64,000 nt of DNA from Temperatibacter sp965603205 (GCA_965603205.1 CBFDCC010000011.1:1-64000), one strand, 5' to 3'; counted from the stretch's first letter, positions 1 through 6,737 are shown. Notes: a model not told the origin generated them from the sequence alone. Made by a program: numbers and translations.

Positions 1-36
1 CGCCAGCTGAAAAGCTAAATGAAAGTGTTGCAATGA

Positions 37-579
37 ACCATTGATTCTACAGGTGTTATCTTTGCTGCGGGTAAGGCTTTTATTGCAAATAACGAAGGTA
101 AAGATGGAAAACGAGAATTTGTTGGGGAATTGTCGGCCGTGATCGGAGGGTGGGTTGCAGTTACAGTTGTTTCGGGTGTTGCCACAATCGGTCTCGGCAT
201 GCTCGGGATATTCTCAGCGCCTGTAATTGCGGTCATTGCCGCATTAGCTGGTGGCGCTGTTGGTCTTTGGTATATTTGGGATGATGGTGATATAGCAGTT
301 AAAGCTTTTGCATTAGATTTATATGATCACGCAGTTAAGGGCGAGCTTGATCAATTTATAGCCAAACACCGTAAAGAGTTTGATCATTGGAAAGATGCCG
401 TTGAAAGATGGTCAAAGATGATGTTCGATAGCTTGAATGAATATTTGAGCGACGTTTTTTATAATGCTGTGGTTGAGGCAGAATGGAACAAGGCTAAACA
501 ACAATCTTTAGATTACCTATCTGGCAAGTATCATATAGATCAGATCATTAAGAACATTGAAGAGAGTTTTGGATCTTAA
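37..579 (+). CDS. Unrecognised protein with Gly-rich hydrophobic segment, 5' end apparently broken
   Basis: Function not recognised. The frame is open from just after an in-frame TGA at 34-36 to TAA at 577-579, and its first codons already read like coding sequence (residues such as GKAFIANNEGKDG before the first possible start, TTG at 130). No ATG lies near the beginning, so the true N-terminus is probably lost to mutation or lies beyond the window. From about residue 33 there is a long glycine/alanine-rich hydrophobic stretch that could form a membrane hairpin (motifs VIGGWVAV, AALAGGAVGLWYIW), then a charged, probably helical C-terminal tail. The next gene at 649 encodes a small two-TM protein, so the pair resembles the 3035/4087 pair downstream. 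A toxin-like or membrane-active role is a guess only. Confidence 0.5.
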   Translation, partial: TIDSTGVIFAAGKAFIANNEGKDGKREFVGELSAVIGGWVAVTVVSGVATIGLGMLGIFSAPVIAVIAALAGGAVGLWYIWDDGDIAVKAFALDLYDHAVKGELDQFIAKHRKEFDHWKDAVERWSKMMFDSLNEYLSDVFYNAVVEAEWNKAKQQSLDYLSGKYHIDQIIKNIEESFGS

Positions 580-648
580 AGACCCTCTATTATTTACAAC
601 CATCCGCTGCTATGATGTGATGATGTAGATGTAATAAGGAAAATATTA

Positions 649-999
649 ATGGGTGAAAATAATCTACCGTATGAGACAATTTACAAGCGATCATATGTAA
701 AATTATTGATACTAATAGTATTTTGCTTGTGGATTGTTATCTCAACCTTCACTAGCTTTCCTGATGCATCATGGCCATTAAAAATCCTCGCTGCTTCTCT
801 CTTCGTATTTGTCTCATTTATGTTAATTTGGATGTTTATTAAGAAAGAATTTTACTATAAAATTACACATGAAGGTATCGAGCATATAGGTGTTAAAAAT
901 CAGGCGCTCTCTTGGGGGGGGGGGGGAGTTGATAATATTATGGAGATGACGCATCCATCGTTTGATTTTTTAATTAGGTTTAGAATTGTCGGCCGATAA
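649..999 (+). CDS. Small two-TM protein with PH-like tail, frame passes through a 13-G tract
   Basis: Unrecognised. Residues about 15-38 and 42-65 are hydrophobic and would form a TM hairpin. They are followed by beta-strand-like sequence (YYKITHEGIEHIG, ALSW) like the bacterial PH-fold domains often attached to two-TM proteins. AAGGAAAA upstream of ATG 649 is a plausible RBS. The poly-G run at 914-926 is read as part of a glycine stretch; losing or gaining one G gives an early stop. The encoded end (stop 997-999) may not be native: from 974 to 1084 the other frame reads LELSADNYLLIVKGLSSA and onward to a stop at 1082-1084, which looks like the true C-terminus displaced by a second frameshift. 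Confidence 0.55.
   Translation: MGENNLPYETIYKRSYVKLLILIVFCLWIVISTFTSFPDASWPLKILAASLFVFVSFMLIWMFIKKEFYYKITHEGIEHIGVKNQALSWGGGGVDNIMEMTHPSFDFLIRFRIVGR
914..926 (+). repeat. 13-G homopolymer tract inside a reading frame
   Basis: Thirteen consecutive G bases within the ORF 649-999, in an otherwise AT-rich stretch. Runs of this length are typical of slipped-strand phase-variable genes. The present length keeps the upstream and downstream frames joined (SW-GGGG-VDN). Either alternative length class ends in TGA within about 10 codons of the tract. A sequencing or assembly miscount is the main alternative. Confidence 0.85.
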
Positions 1000-1105
1000 T
1001 TATTTACTCATAGTTAAAGGCTTGTCCTCAGCAGCTGTCGCAGTTAAGGTCACTGCATATAATTACTTTCCACACCTAAAATAATAATTTTACAATGAGG
1101 GCATT

Positions 1106-1492
1106 ATGTTTAAATCAATCATTAAATACAGCGCCCTTATTGCCCTGCTGTTATTAAATGCGTGTGACAAAAAAGAAACGGAAGAGCTTACACCAGAAGA
1201 TATATGTTTTTATAAAATTACACCTGTAAAACCCTATGGAAACATGAAAGCATCTAGAATAAAATTAGCAATTTCAAGTAAAATCGACCTAGATATAGCT
1301 AAAGGTGAGGCCGTTGCAAGTTATCCTATATATGAGGGCTGGGACCTTTATCTAGCTGGAGAATGTGAGTATATTCGTAATCAAATGGCTCCCGTAGATA
1401 ATGTGAACTTTACTACATTAAAAATCAATTCAGAGTTGTATTTTCAAAAGTTTAATAAATATGTCAAAGGTATAGAGATCATTGATGAATAG
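1106..1492 (+). CDS. Small predicted lipoprotein, unrecognised
   Basis: 128 residues. It starts with a basic, hydrophobic signal peptide ending in a lipobox (LLNAC, Cys at about residue 20) followed by charged residues (DKKETEE), so the mature protein should be a lipid-anchored periplasmic protein. The remainder (about 108 aa) contains two further Cys (ICFYK, GECEY) that could form a disulfide. GAGGG lies about 8 nt upstream of ATG. No family recognised. It follows the broken pair at 37-1084 and precedes two terminators, so it belongs to the same cargo block. Asp after the lipobox Cys could indicate inner-membrane retention by the +2 rule known from E. coli; this is only suggestive here. Confidence 0.6.
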   Translation: MFKSIIKYSALIALLLLNACDKKETEELTPEDICFYKITPVKPYGNMKASRIKLAISSKIDLDIAKGEAVASYPIYEGWDLYLAGECEYIRNQMAPVDNVNFTTLKINSELYFQKFNKYVKGIEIIDE

Positions 1493-1494
1493 TT

Positions 1495-1581
1495 ATGAAT
1501 AGAGCATCTGTAGCATTTGGCATTTTGGGCCTAATTATTTATTGCACCATTAAACATTCAGCAACGTATTCACTAGAGTAG
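1495..1581 (+). CDS. Possible 28-residue membrane peptide
   Basis: ATG at 1495 lies 2 nt after the stop of the lipoprotein gene. It opens a 28-codon frame with a hydrophobic core (VAFGILGLIIYC) and ends in TAG at 1579-1581. The tight spacing would suit translational coupling. There is no clear RBS and the frame is short, so it may be chance. Confidence 0.25.
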   Translation: MNRASVAFGILGLIIYCTIKHSATYSLE

Positions 1582-1623
1582 ATCAGCTAGCTTAATGACG
1601 CATAGTTTTATTTTCACATAATC

Positions 1624-1646
1624 AAGCACCCTTTGGGTGTTTTTTT
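1624..1646 (+). terminator. Intrinsic terminator
   Basis: Hairpin CACCC-TTT-GGGTG (1627-1639) followed directly by seven T (1640-1646). Ends the cargo block 37-1581 upstream of the phage tail genes. Confidence 0.8.
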
Positions 1647-1669
1647 GCTTCTGAAATGGAGCATTTTAT

Positions 1670-1702
1670 AGCGTGTAGTCGTGATGGCTGCGCGCTTTTT
1701 TT
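1670..1702 (+). terminator. Second hairpin with T-run before the tail module
   Basis: AGCGTGTAGTC (1670-1680) pairs with GGCTGCGCGCT (1686-1696), with three G-U pairs and loop GTGAT, followed by T's to 1702. The 3' side, GCGCTTTTTTTATGACCAA, is nearly identical to the sequence after the terminator at 4677-4708. Confidence 0.6.
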
Positions 1703-1751
1703 ATGACCAATTCAGGTCTATTTTAACGTAACTATTATAGGAGCATGTCAT

Positions 1752-2267
1752 ATGACATTTGCAACGATACAACAGCGCGCACAGGCGGGCAAAAACCTAT
1801 TACTGAGAATAGAAGATCAAGCATCCTATGATGCGCGCATGCTTCACATTGGTGACCCCGTGACATACCCAACCCCGGGGACAGCCGTTTATATGAATGT
1901 GGGTGGCTTTAAATCAAACGGTCTAGATATGAGCGGTGAGTATATTGATATTACCAGCAAGGACAGTAATGGCTGGAAAGAAAAGCTGCACGGCGCTGGA
2001 TCGCGTACAATTGCGGTTTCTGGAAGCGGCGTGTTTATGAGCGATGAAGCATTAAAGCATGTGCAGGACTGCATTATGAATAATACCATACGCCTGTGGC
2101 AATGTTATATTCCTGGCATGGGTATATATGATGGTCTCTTCACCGTTAGCAGCCTAAATTTAGCGGGTGAATTAGAAGGTGAAATTAACTATTCCATCAG
2201 CCTAGAGGGCGCAGGTGCCATTGGCTTCACCGAAGAAACAACACCTGACGCGTTGTTACCAGCATAA
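1752..2267 (+). CDS. Phage major tail tube protein, TP901-1 family
   Basis: 171 residues, normal length for the TP901-1-type major tail protein that polymerises into the tail tube of siphophages and GTA-like particles. Family-typical features: N-terminal AQAGKNLLLRIED, central GGFKSNGLDMSGEYIDIT, then KLHGAGSRTIAVSGSGVF and the C-terminal Ig-like region GELEGEINYSISLEGAGAIGF. Start ATG 1752 has AGGAGCA about 9 nt upstream. The stop overlaps the next start (TAATG at 2265-2269), indicating translational coupling to the tail assembly chaperone. Confidence 0.85.
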   Translation: MTFATIQQRAQAGKNLLLRIEDQASYDARMLHIGDPVTYPTPGTAVYMNVGGFKSNGLDMSGEYIDITSKDSNGWKEKLHGAGSRTIAVSGSGVFMSDEALKHVQDCIMNNTIRLWQCYIPGMGIYDGLFTVSSLNLAGELEGEINYSISLEGAGAIGFTEETTPDALLPA

Positions 2268-2650
2268 TGACCAGCAAACTTAGTGGGGAAATATCCCTAA
2301 AGGTGACGGGCGGTAAACGCCGCCTGCGTCTAACCATTGCGGGCATTCAGGCGGTGGAGGATCATTTTGATATGTCTATCCTGCAACTGGCTGGTGAAAG
2401 AATGGCAACCCAGCAACCACGGCTTGGTGATCTTGTAATCCTCTATGCGGTGATGACTGATCGTGATCTGTGTGACAATCTGGCAATCGAAGAAGCGGGG
2501 GCAGAGATGCTCAGCGAGGTTGGTTTGTTAGTCGCGACAAAGGCCGTATCGGACTGTATGGCAGCCACGTTAATGCCTGATGTTAGTGCGCCTGCTGGCA
2601 GAGCAACAAAAAAGCCGAAGCAGGTAAAGAAGACGCAAAAAACTTCATAG
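2267..2650 (+). CDS. Tail assembly chaperone, short form (GTA gp10 / TAC_11-like)
   Basis: 127 residues, in the place occupied by the gene transfer agent family protein (RcGTA g10 position) between major tail protein and tape measure. Such proteins coat the tape measure protein during tail assembly. It starts with strands MTSKLSGEISLKVTGGKRRLRLT, then helices (IAGIQAVEDHFDMS, GDLVILYAVMTDRD, VGLLVATKAVSDCM) and a Lys-rich tail. The codons ACA AAA AAG at 2606-2614 contain the classic -1 slippery heptamer; a fraction of ribosomes should shift and read on to 2862, giving a longer form of about 198 residues, as for lambda G/GT. Confidence 0.8.
   Translation: MTSKLSGEISLKVTGGKRRLRLTIAGIQAVEDHFDMSILQLAGERMATQQPRLGDLVILYAVMTDRDLCDNLAIEEAGAEMLSEVGLLVATKAVSDCMAATLMPDVSAPAGRATKKPKQVKKTQKTS
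2608..2614 (+). promoter_or_regulatory. Programmed -1 ribosomal frameshift site, A AAA AAG
   Basis: In the frame of the chaperone gene (2267-2650) the bases read A|AAA|AAG with correct X-XXY-YYZ phasing. Slipping back one base places ribosomes in the frame that runs open to TAG at 2860-2862. That frame has no ATG, GTG or TTG between its preceding stop (2584-2586) and the recognisable TAC_6-like domain, so frameshifting is the natural way to express it. Confidence 0.8.
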
Positions 2651-2862
2651 AATGGCGTGGCATATTCGAGCGGGCCGGTGCGCTGGGTTGGACCCCAGAC
2701 ACACTGGCCCGTGCCACTTTACCTGAGCTAATATTCCACTTTCGCGGCTGGCAACGCGCCAATGGCATTGACCCCGACGGCGACAATTTCGAGGGCATGA
2801 CACACGCAGAGGCCGAGGGCTTGTTCGAAAAATTTACGGAAAGAACCCTGCAAAACCAATAG
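2614..2862 (+). CDS. Tail assembly chaperone C-terminal extension, made by -1 frameshift
   Basis: Second-frame extension of the chaperone. After the slip the reading is AEAGKEDAKNFIEWRGIF and on through ALGWTPDTLARATLPELI, FHFRGWQRANGID and FTERTLQNQ, 82 residues to TAG 2860-2862. This small helical domain, with aromatic and WxP/TLPEL-like motifs, corresponds to the phage TAC_6 / RcGTA g10.1-type proteins that normally follow g10. In gene transfer agents the two are usually separate genes; here a separate start is absent. The G-T-like fusion would bind tape measure through one domain and tail tube protein through the other (known for lambda, inferred here). Confidence 0.75.
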   Translation, partial: AEAGKEDAKNFIEWRGIFERAGALGWTPDTLARATLPELIFHFRGWQRANGIDPDGDNFEGMTHAEAEGLFEKFTERTLQNQ

Positions 2863-2868
2863 ATACAA

Positions 2869-2893
2869 CCTGTACGAAAAACTTTCGTACAGG
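2869..2893 (+). terminator. Perfect 11-bp hairpin after the tail chaperone
   Basis: CCTGTACGAAA (2869-2879), loop AAC, TTTCGTACAGG (2883-2893): a perfect inverted repeat just after the stop codon. No T-run follows, so it may be an RNA-stability or attenuating structure, or a mobile-repeat relic, rather than a true terminator. Confidence 0.5.
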
Positions 2894-2907
2894 CTTAACG
2901 CTATTTG

Positions 2908-3024
2908 ATCCTCGCTAAAGCTGCGGCCGCATAGTCATGCGGTACGGAAACAAGTTTCCTAATTGCGAAGTCCGTACCGAGCGAGGCGAGGCGGCGATCA
3001 TTCGCCGTACTCAGACTAATTAAG
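2908..3024 (+). repeat. Dispersed intergenic repeat, two degenerate copies
   Basis: ATCCTCGCTAAAGCTGCGGCC followed by GCGGTACGG matches the repeat seen at 35918, 36028, 36137, 39746 and 39806. A second, inverted, divergent half is CCGTACCGAGCGAGGCGAGG at 2973-2992. It sits at the junction between the tail chaperone and the inserted cassette. Confidence 0.6.
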
Positions 3025-3034
3025 GAATTCTCCC

Positions 3035-4087
3035 ATGAATGAGACTATACCGATTTGCCATTTTGGCACGGGCAGAAACAAAATGCTCTATGTGATTAGC
3101 GAGGCCGAGTTAGCAAATATTAAAAATATCGCCAACAAGACCACAGCAAAACTAACAGCTGATAAATCATTTCCAACACGTGAAAATGCGGCGCTGACCG
3201 AGCTTGTTAAACTGACAGGCGGGGCGGGTGTACCTCTCGTGGTTAAACATGTGGATGCAATATCTGCTTCAGGCGGACTAATGGTGCAATTTGACCTTCT
3301 CAAAGCCGCTTGGCCAACAGGCATTAATGATCATGCGCTAACGAACGCGCTTGATACAATATGCGATACTGTAGCCAAGAATAACAAATATTGGCAAAAA
3401 GATAAAAACCGTAAATTTCGTTATTTGACGAAAACAACCATTCCTTTGCTAAAGGGTTCATGCCACTTAACGGTGCAGGATGCCAGCAAGGTGACGATAC
3501 CAGTAGCCGTGGCAAAATGTCCCATCAAGGGGAAATGCGTCGCCTATATGATCGACGAAGCCGAAATACAAGATAAAAAAGCCCGCCGTGAATTACACAG
3601 CGATGCACGGGGTGGATTATCAGCCGTGGTTGATGCTATTTGGCAGGCAAATACAGGCGACATGCCAGAGATTCCGGGTAATAAGGTGTTCGTTGGTGTG
3701 ATGAAGGGCGCGGATATCATGTTTGTCTCAGGCAAGATCATGCTGCGCTTACGTGACGGCGATAATGAGGTCCAAGTCTATATAGAAGAAATATCAGGTT
3801 TAGTATCTGGTTGGGCTGTTGCATTTGCTGGCGCTCTGGCAGGTAGTGCAACTTCTAAAGGCAATCCATATTATACTGCTGGAGGAGCATTTTTAGCTTC
3901 AATTAGCTATGCCTTCTCTGGTAGTGACGAAATAGTTGCAAAAAAATCTTTCCGCGCCTATCTTGAATTGAAAATTACATATGCTCTAACCAAGGCAAAT
4001 TTTAAAATGATCGGCAAACTGATTAGATACCATATGTCGGGAAAAAGCCTTATGGACGCATTGATTAAGAAGTATGAGAGTAGATAA
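3035..4087 (+). CDS. Unrecognised 350-residue prophage cargo protein with hydrophobic hairpin
   Basis: No family recognised. Residues 1 to about 245 look soluble and mixed alpha/beta, with several cysteines (ICHFG, TICDT, GSCHLT, VAKCPIKGKCVAYM). About residues 250-300 form a glycine/alanine-rich hydrophobic region with two stretches separated by SKGNPYYT (GLVSGWAVAFAGALAG and AGGAFLASISYAF). A basic helical tail follows (ending DALIKKYESR). AAGGA stands 9 nt before the ATG. It overlaps the next gene by one base (TAATG), so the two are coexpressed. It sits between the tail chaperone and the tape measure, where no structural gene is expected, hence it is cargo (a moron). A membrane-active toxin or exclusion factor is a possibility inferred from layout only. 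Confidence 0.7.
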   Translation: MNETIPICHFGTGRNKMLYVISEAELANIKNIANKTTAKLTADKSFPTRENAALTELVKLTGGAGVPLVVKHVDAISASGGLMVQFDLLKAAWPTGINDHALTNALDTICDTVAKNNKYWQKDKNRKFRYLTKTTIPLLKGSCHLTVQDASKVTIPVAVAKCPIKGKCVAYMIDEAEIQDKKARRELHSDARGGLSAVVDAIWQANTGDMPEIPGNKVFVGVMKGADIMFVSGKIMLRLRDGDNEVQVYIEEISGLVSGWAVAFAGALAGSATSKGNPYYTAGGAFLASISYAFSGSDEIVAKKSFRAYLELKITYALTKANFKMIGKLIRYHMSGKSLMDALIKKYESR

Positions 4088-4647
4088 TGCTAAAACTCGA
4101 ATATCATAAGATGCAAATGACTATGCTCTTGATTATATTTGTTCCAGGAATTTGTATAGGGTATCTGGCATTTGCAGATACGATGACTTATGTATTGGGA
4201 TTGCCGCCACTTATTGGGGGTCGAAAATCTGGACTCGAATGGAGTTCCCAAATTGGTATTATTCCCTTGTTACCATATTTGACACGGCACATATATCTGA
4301 CAATCAGGGCTTTTTTCTTAGAATTCGCGATGAAAGTCGAAGGCGATGAAATTGAAATCACCTATTACAAAGACTTCAAGCTTAAAGCTGATCAGATAAT
4401 GAAGATTGTTACTCTGCCGAATAAATACACTTCTAAGGATTCATCACGGGCTAGGGTTTTTTATAAAACTGAAGACGGTCAAGAAAAGTCCAAAAATTTG
4501 GAAGGTTGCCTATTCAAAGATGGTACAGTGAAATCACTTCTGATGATCCGAGACGCTCTTGGCGCGGACTTTGAGATTGATATCTCAGCCGTTGAGGAAA
4601 AATTACCCCTTGATATTGTCGAGAAAATTAAGGCGGGTAATCCGTAA
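4087..4647 (+). CDS. Membrane protein with PH-like C-terminal domain, cassette partner
   Basis: 186 residues, unrecognised. Two hydrophobic segments (about residues 10-32, and 55-80 containing GIIPLLPYL and IYLTIRAFFL) precede a soluble domain of alternating strands (MKVEGDEIEITYYKDFKLK, ARVFYKTEDGQEK) and a final helix (SLLMIRDALG), the pattern of bacterial PH-like domains. Its ATG overlaps the stop of the 350-residue gene by one base. The layout (two TM plus PH-like) is the same as the protein at 649-999, which also follows a protein with a Gly-rich hydrophobic segment; this supports a partner or immunity role, still unproven. An intrinsic terminator follows at 4677. Confidence 0.7.
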   Translation: MLKLEYHKMQMTMLLIIFVPGICIGYLAFADTMTYVLGLPPLIGGRKSGLEWSSQIGIIPLLPYLTRHIYLTIRAFFLEFAMKVEGDEIEITYYKDFKLKADQIMKIVTLPNKYTSKDSSRARVFYKTEDGQEKSKNLEGCLFKDGTVKSLLMIRDALGADFEIDISAVEEKLPLDIVEKIKAGNP

Positions 4648-4676
4648 AACACATAATATTACTCTAATTTTTCAAA

Positions 4677-4708
4677 AGCGCTGACCGAATGTGGTCGGCG
4701 CTTTTTTT
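4677..4708 (+). terminator. Intrinsic terminator closing the cargo cassette
   Basis: AGCGCTGACC (4677-4686), loop GAATGT, GGTCGGCGCT (4693-4702; one G-U pair), then T-run to 4708. Shared downstream bases with 1691-1709 (GCGCTTTTTTTATGRCCAA). Confidence 0.85.
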
Positions 4709-4750
4709 ATGGCCAAAACTGGCTGTCACTTAAATATAAGGAATATAACA

Positions 4751-5536
4751 ATGGCAAAGGCAATCGCTGCAGCTGGTAGTGAAGTAGGTACTATGTTCGA
4801 AGGCTTTAGTAATCTTGGCTCCTCCATGAAAAGTTTGAATAAGGGTGAAAAATTCAGCACTGATTACGGCGAAAACCCGCTCACGGAAGAAGAAAAATTA
4901 GCAAGGCAGGGCGAGAGCGAGGATACAGGTGCGTCCAAGCTGGAAAAGGCGCAAGCAATAACCGCAGAACTTTCAGCTATTTGGACTGCCTATTACGATG
5001 GCTTGGATGAGCGCAAAACCAAAAGCGATACGGCCGATACAGAGGGTGATAAAAAGACTGTTGTGAGTAAAAAGCAAACATTTGAGGGCTTGTTAGCGTT
5101 AGGCGCGGCTCATAATAAAAAGTTAGCCAAAGTCCAAAAAGCATACGCAATTGGCAACATCATTATGGATACGGCGCAAGGCATTGCAAAGGCCATGCGA
5201 AAAGGCTGGGTTGGCTTGCCAGAAGCGGCGATGGTTGCCGCCAACGGCGCTGTGCAGCTTGCCACAGTTAAAGGACAATTCCACAGTGGTATCGATAGAG
5301 TCCCGAGTAGCGGCACCTATCTACTAGAGCAAGGCGAACGTGTGGTGGATAAACGCCTAAATGAAGACTTGAAGCAATATCTAACCAACCAGAATAGCAC
5401 GACGAACAATAGCGCTAATGTGTCAATGAATTTTGGTAATAACACTGATCCTGACGCGGTTTACAATAACCGCTCTGCTATTGAGCAAACCATCCGTGAT
5501 GTCTTTGCCGAGCATGCGCTTGTGGCGCCTTTTTAG
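4751..5536 (+). CDS. Tail tape measure protein, C-terminal part only
   Basis: 261 residues if started at ATG 4751 (TAAGGA about 8 nt upstream); the longer in-frame GTG at 4691 lies inside the terminator and is unlikely. The C-terminal half is typical of tape measure proteins: AYAIGNIIMDTAQGIAKAM, then a glycine/alanine helix, then FHSGIDRVPSSGTYLLEQGE and ERVVDKRLNEDLKQYL. Full tape measure proteins usually exceed 600 residues and set tail length, so most of the protein is missing, probably through deletion, with an internal Met now serving as start. It is unlikely to build a functional tail. Confidence 0.75.
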   Translation: MAKAIAAAGSEVGTMFEGFSNLGSSMKSLNKGEKFSTDYGENPLTEEEKLARQGESEDTGASKLEKAQAITAELSAIWTAYYDGLDERKTKSDTADTEGDKKTVVSKKQTFEGLLALGAAHNKKLAKVQKAYAIGNIIMDTAQGIAKAMRKGWVGLPEAAMVAANGAVQLATVKGQFHSGIDRVPSSGTYLLEQGERVVDKRLNEDLKQYLTNQNSTTNNSANVSMNFGNNTDPDAVYNNRSAIEQTIRDVFAEHALVAPF

Positions 5537-5549
5537 GGTTTATTTCTAA

Positions 5550-5670
5550 GTACGGCGCATTGGCGCCGCCTCGCAGTCGCTCGGTACGGGCTTTGCCCTA
5601 AATTTATCTTTTAATCCTCGCATTAGCGCGGGCGGCTGGTCAGCCTTGCCTCACGGCGTTCGGGATTATT
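5550..5670 (+). repeat. Degenerate dispersed repeats between tail genes
   Basis: The 172-bp gap between tape measure and next tail gene contains GCCTCGCAGTCGCTCGGTACGG and a second CCTCGCATTAGCGCGGGCGG-like block. Both are weak matches to the repeat family found elsewhere in the window. No gene seen. Confidence 0.4.
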
Positions 5671-5708
5671 TCAAATCTAAAAATTCATAACTATAAAAGG
5701 ATATCATC

Positions 5709-5887
5709 ATGGCAATCCAGACAATGCCCAGCACGCCTGCTGTGCAAGCTATAAAGATACGTAGCGTTCAGCGCACAAAATCAACCCAAGCCGATAGCGG
5801 TAAAATCATCAGCCGTCGTTATGGCGGTCAATTGTTTGAAGCAACGCTGGTATTCCCGCCAATGACGCGGGATAGTTTTGCCCCCCT
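5709..5887 (+). pseudogene. Phage tail distal protein, truncated at N-terminal domain by IS
   Basis: Only the first about 60 codons remain: MAIQTMPSTPAVQAIKIRSV, then an aromatic/basic stretch and FEATLVFPPMTRDSFAPL. This fits the N-terminal part of siphophage proteins with a WEA.V.LPPM-type motif, encoded after the tape measure. From about 5888 the sequence is IS481-derived (its reverse strand reads SYKGDVD of the transposase), so the nominal end at 5906 is foreign. AAAAGGATATC precedes the ATG. Not functional. Confidence 0.6.
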
Positions 5888-6675
5888 ATCGACATCACCT
5901 TTATAGCTTAGCAGTTGGTGGAATTCCTGTTGGTCGGACCTGTGTGATCGTTCGACCTTACATTTAATTGTGGTGTTCTAGCTTTAATATAGACGTGTCT
6001 TATGCCTAAATCTTCTACATGCCAGTGAAATTGTGATTGGGACTCATGTCCTCGATCAGTCCTAATCTGTTGAATTCGGAAGGGGAATTTATTAATAATA
6101 TGGTCTACAAAATCGATAGCGCTCTTTTGCGTATGCCGTTTGTATATTTTTAAGGCTCGTACTCGCGTTGCATCATCAATAGCTGTATATTGATAACATT
6201 TGATCTTCTTGCCATCTTTACCTTTGAATATCAGGAACTTAACATCCATCTGGATATGGTGTCTAGGCACCTGCTTTTGATAACGTTTGGTATGGATTTT
6301 ACGCCGCCCAACATTCCTTGGTAACCTGCTGACACCATGACGCTTTAATATACGTGAGATGGTAGCGTCAGAGACGCGTAGATCATGATAACGGGCCATG
6401 TACCACATAATTCTGATTGGGCCGAGATGATACTTCTTGCGTAAATATAGTATTTTATCGACAACTTCACCTGGGGTTTGGTTGGGCTGTGACTTTGGTA
6501 TTGGTTTTTTATTTATTAAGCCTTTCTCGCCGAATTCCCGATAAGCTTTAAGCCATCTGAAGTAGCTTGATTTAGGAATACCATAATATCGGTATGCCTT
6601 AGCAGCAGAGCCCACTTCTTCAGCTCGTTTAAGGACTGCAAGTTTACGTTTTATCTCTTTCTCATCATTGGTCAT
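5888..6675 (-). pseudogene. IS481-family transposase, frameshifted and 3'-truncated
   Basis: Start at ATG 6675 with GGAGG 8 nt upstream. N-terminal HTH (SAAKAYRYYGIPKSSYFRWL), second HTH region and DDE core: HIQMDVKFL (first Asp) and RTDRGHESQ (second Asp). After PQLN the frame shifts: one base is missing near 5961, where the family reads NGKVERSH. The alternative frame continues KVERSHRSDQQEFHQLLSYK to about 5888, then ends. The catalytic Glu is thus out of frame and the last roughly 50 residues are absent. The apparent stop of the shifted frame is at 5908. Inactive. Confidence 0.8.
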
Positions 6676-6737
6676 TGTAAAAACCTCCATGTAATTAGTT
6701 TACACGAAGAGTCCCACGAGATCGCACATTCCTACAC
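5888..6737 (-). mobile_element. Truncated IS481-family insertion sequence
   Basis: Right-hand boundary near 6732-6737, where the minus strand begins TGTGTAGGAATGTGCGATCT, an IS481-type terminus with TGT start. The left (transposase 3') end is missing: homology stops about 5888 at the phage gene. Remaining length about 850 bp against roughly 1.0-1.1 kb expected. No matching inverted repeat or target duplication can be seen because one end is lost. Confidence 0.7.

Larger units (their letters stand above)
1752..5887 (+). mobile_element. Cryptic siphophage/GTA-like tail-gene remnant
   Basis: Consecutive same-strand genes in the canonical tail order: major tail protein (TP901-1 family), tail assembly chaperone with frameshift extension, tape measure (only a C-terminal part), and the start of a tail distal gene. 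No head, packaging, replication, lysis or integrase genes are visible in the window. The tape measure is far shorter than normal, an unrelated two-gene cassette (3035-4647) sits between chaperone and tape measure, and the right side is cut by an IS481-type element. It is therefore a decayed prophage or GTA-like cluster, not an intact one. Confidence 0.75.
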
